Origin: Thermodesulfobacteriota bacterium
Lineage (GTDB): Bacteria; Desulfobacterota; Thermodesulfobacteria; Thermodesulfobacteriales; Thermodesulfatatoraceae
Length of the DNA stretch: 5,623 nucleotides
Assembly (NCBI GenBank): GCA_013154385.1
Contig: JAADCO010000001.1
Coordinates: forward strand, 1-5,623
Direction: 5' to 3'
Below, piece after piece: positions 5,473-5,623 of this stretch. The notes below the pieces were generated by a model. It ran no database searches, was not told where the DNA came from, and saw only the letters and a list, made by a program, of their open reading frames with translations. Each line of letters opens with the position of its first letter. Position 1 is the first letter of the stretch. The translations under genes and the position numbers were made by a program.

Positions 5473-5623
5473 ATGTTTACGGCAAAGATTACTTCTAAGG
5501 GCCAGGTTACGATACCCGCGAGCTTGAGGAAAAGGCTTGGGAGCGACCTGGTGGAGATAGAGATGGTGGGCGACAAAATAATAATGAGACCAATCAGAAA
5601 ACCAGGCGGAGCTTTGAAAAAGT
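5473..5623 (+). CDS. AbrB/MazE-family (SpoVT-AbrB fold) DNA-binding protein, probable antitoxin; 3' end outside window
   Basis: The first 50 codons are present. Residues 4-23, beginning AKITSKGQVTIPASLRKRLG, are the classic swapped-hairpin AbrB/MazE signature. They are followed by the short beta strands VEIEMVGDKIIMRP (27-40) that complete the domain. Proteins with this N-terminus dimerise and bind DNA. Small ones are usually antitoxins (VapB or MazE type) that repress their own operon and neutralise a toxin encoded just downstream, often a PIN-domain RNase. The C-terminal part and any toxin are beyond the edge, so the toxin-antitoxin role is inference; a stand-alone AbrB regulator is the alternative. 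All four arginine codons are AGG or AGA and four of six isoleucines are ATA. This is unlike groEL and the protease and suggests horizontal acquisition. It has its own promoter and ribosome site. Confidence 0.88.
   Translation, partial: MFTAKITSKGQVTIPASLRKRLGSDLVEIEMVGDKIIMRPIRKPGGALKK

Overview
The window looks like chromosomal DNA from a Gram-negative, probably thermophilic bacterium. A BepA-type periplasmic protease with a signal peptide implies an outer membrane. groESL carries a CIRCE/HrcA heat-shock operator. The proteins are rich in Glu, Lys and Arg, and the main genes are G+C-rich with C/G-ending codons. GroEL/GroES resemble those of the Thermodesulfobacteriota or former Deltaproteobacteria. 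That placement is an impression from reading, not a search result.

Layout, all genes on the + strand. (1) Positions 3-1673 hold the 3' part of an unrecognised gene. Its protein has a CCHC zinc-knuckle motif, TPR-like helical repeats, a long charged helical region and two C-terminal membrane helices. (2) Positions 1684-3763 are a complete heat-shock unit: a sigma70-type promoter, a CIRCE operator overlapping its -10 box, groES, groEL, and a strong intrinsic terminator with a UUCG loop. (3) Positions 3787-5200 are a separate gene for a BepA-like M48 metalloprotease with a TPR tail. It probably has its own weak promoter right after the groEL terminator. (4) Positions 5201-5472 are a 272-base non-coding, mostly A+T-rich gap. 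It holds a perfect two-copy 25-bp tandem repeat that forms an imperfect hairpin, then a good promoter. I see no intrinsic terminator for the protease gene and no convincing small ORF in this gap. (5) Positions 5473-5623 are the start of an AbrB/MazE-type antitoxin-like gene cut by the window edge. Its codon use is clearly different (AGR, ATA), which suggests the beginning of an acquired toxin-antitoxin module.

The genes share a protein-quality theme. GroEL/GroES fold cytoplasmic proteins under HrcA control, and the BepA-like protease probably supervises outer-membrane protein assembly in the periplasm. The first gene cannot be assigned a function. No clear new multi-gene system is visible. 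The best leads are the zinc-knuckle/TPR/membrane protein and the repeat-plus-antitoxin junction at the right end.
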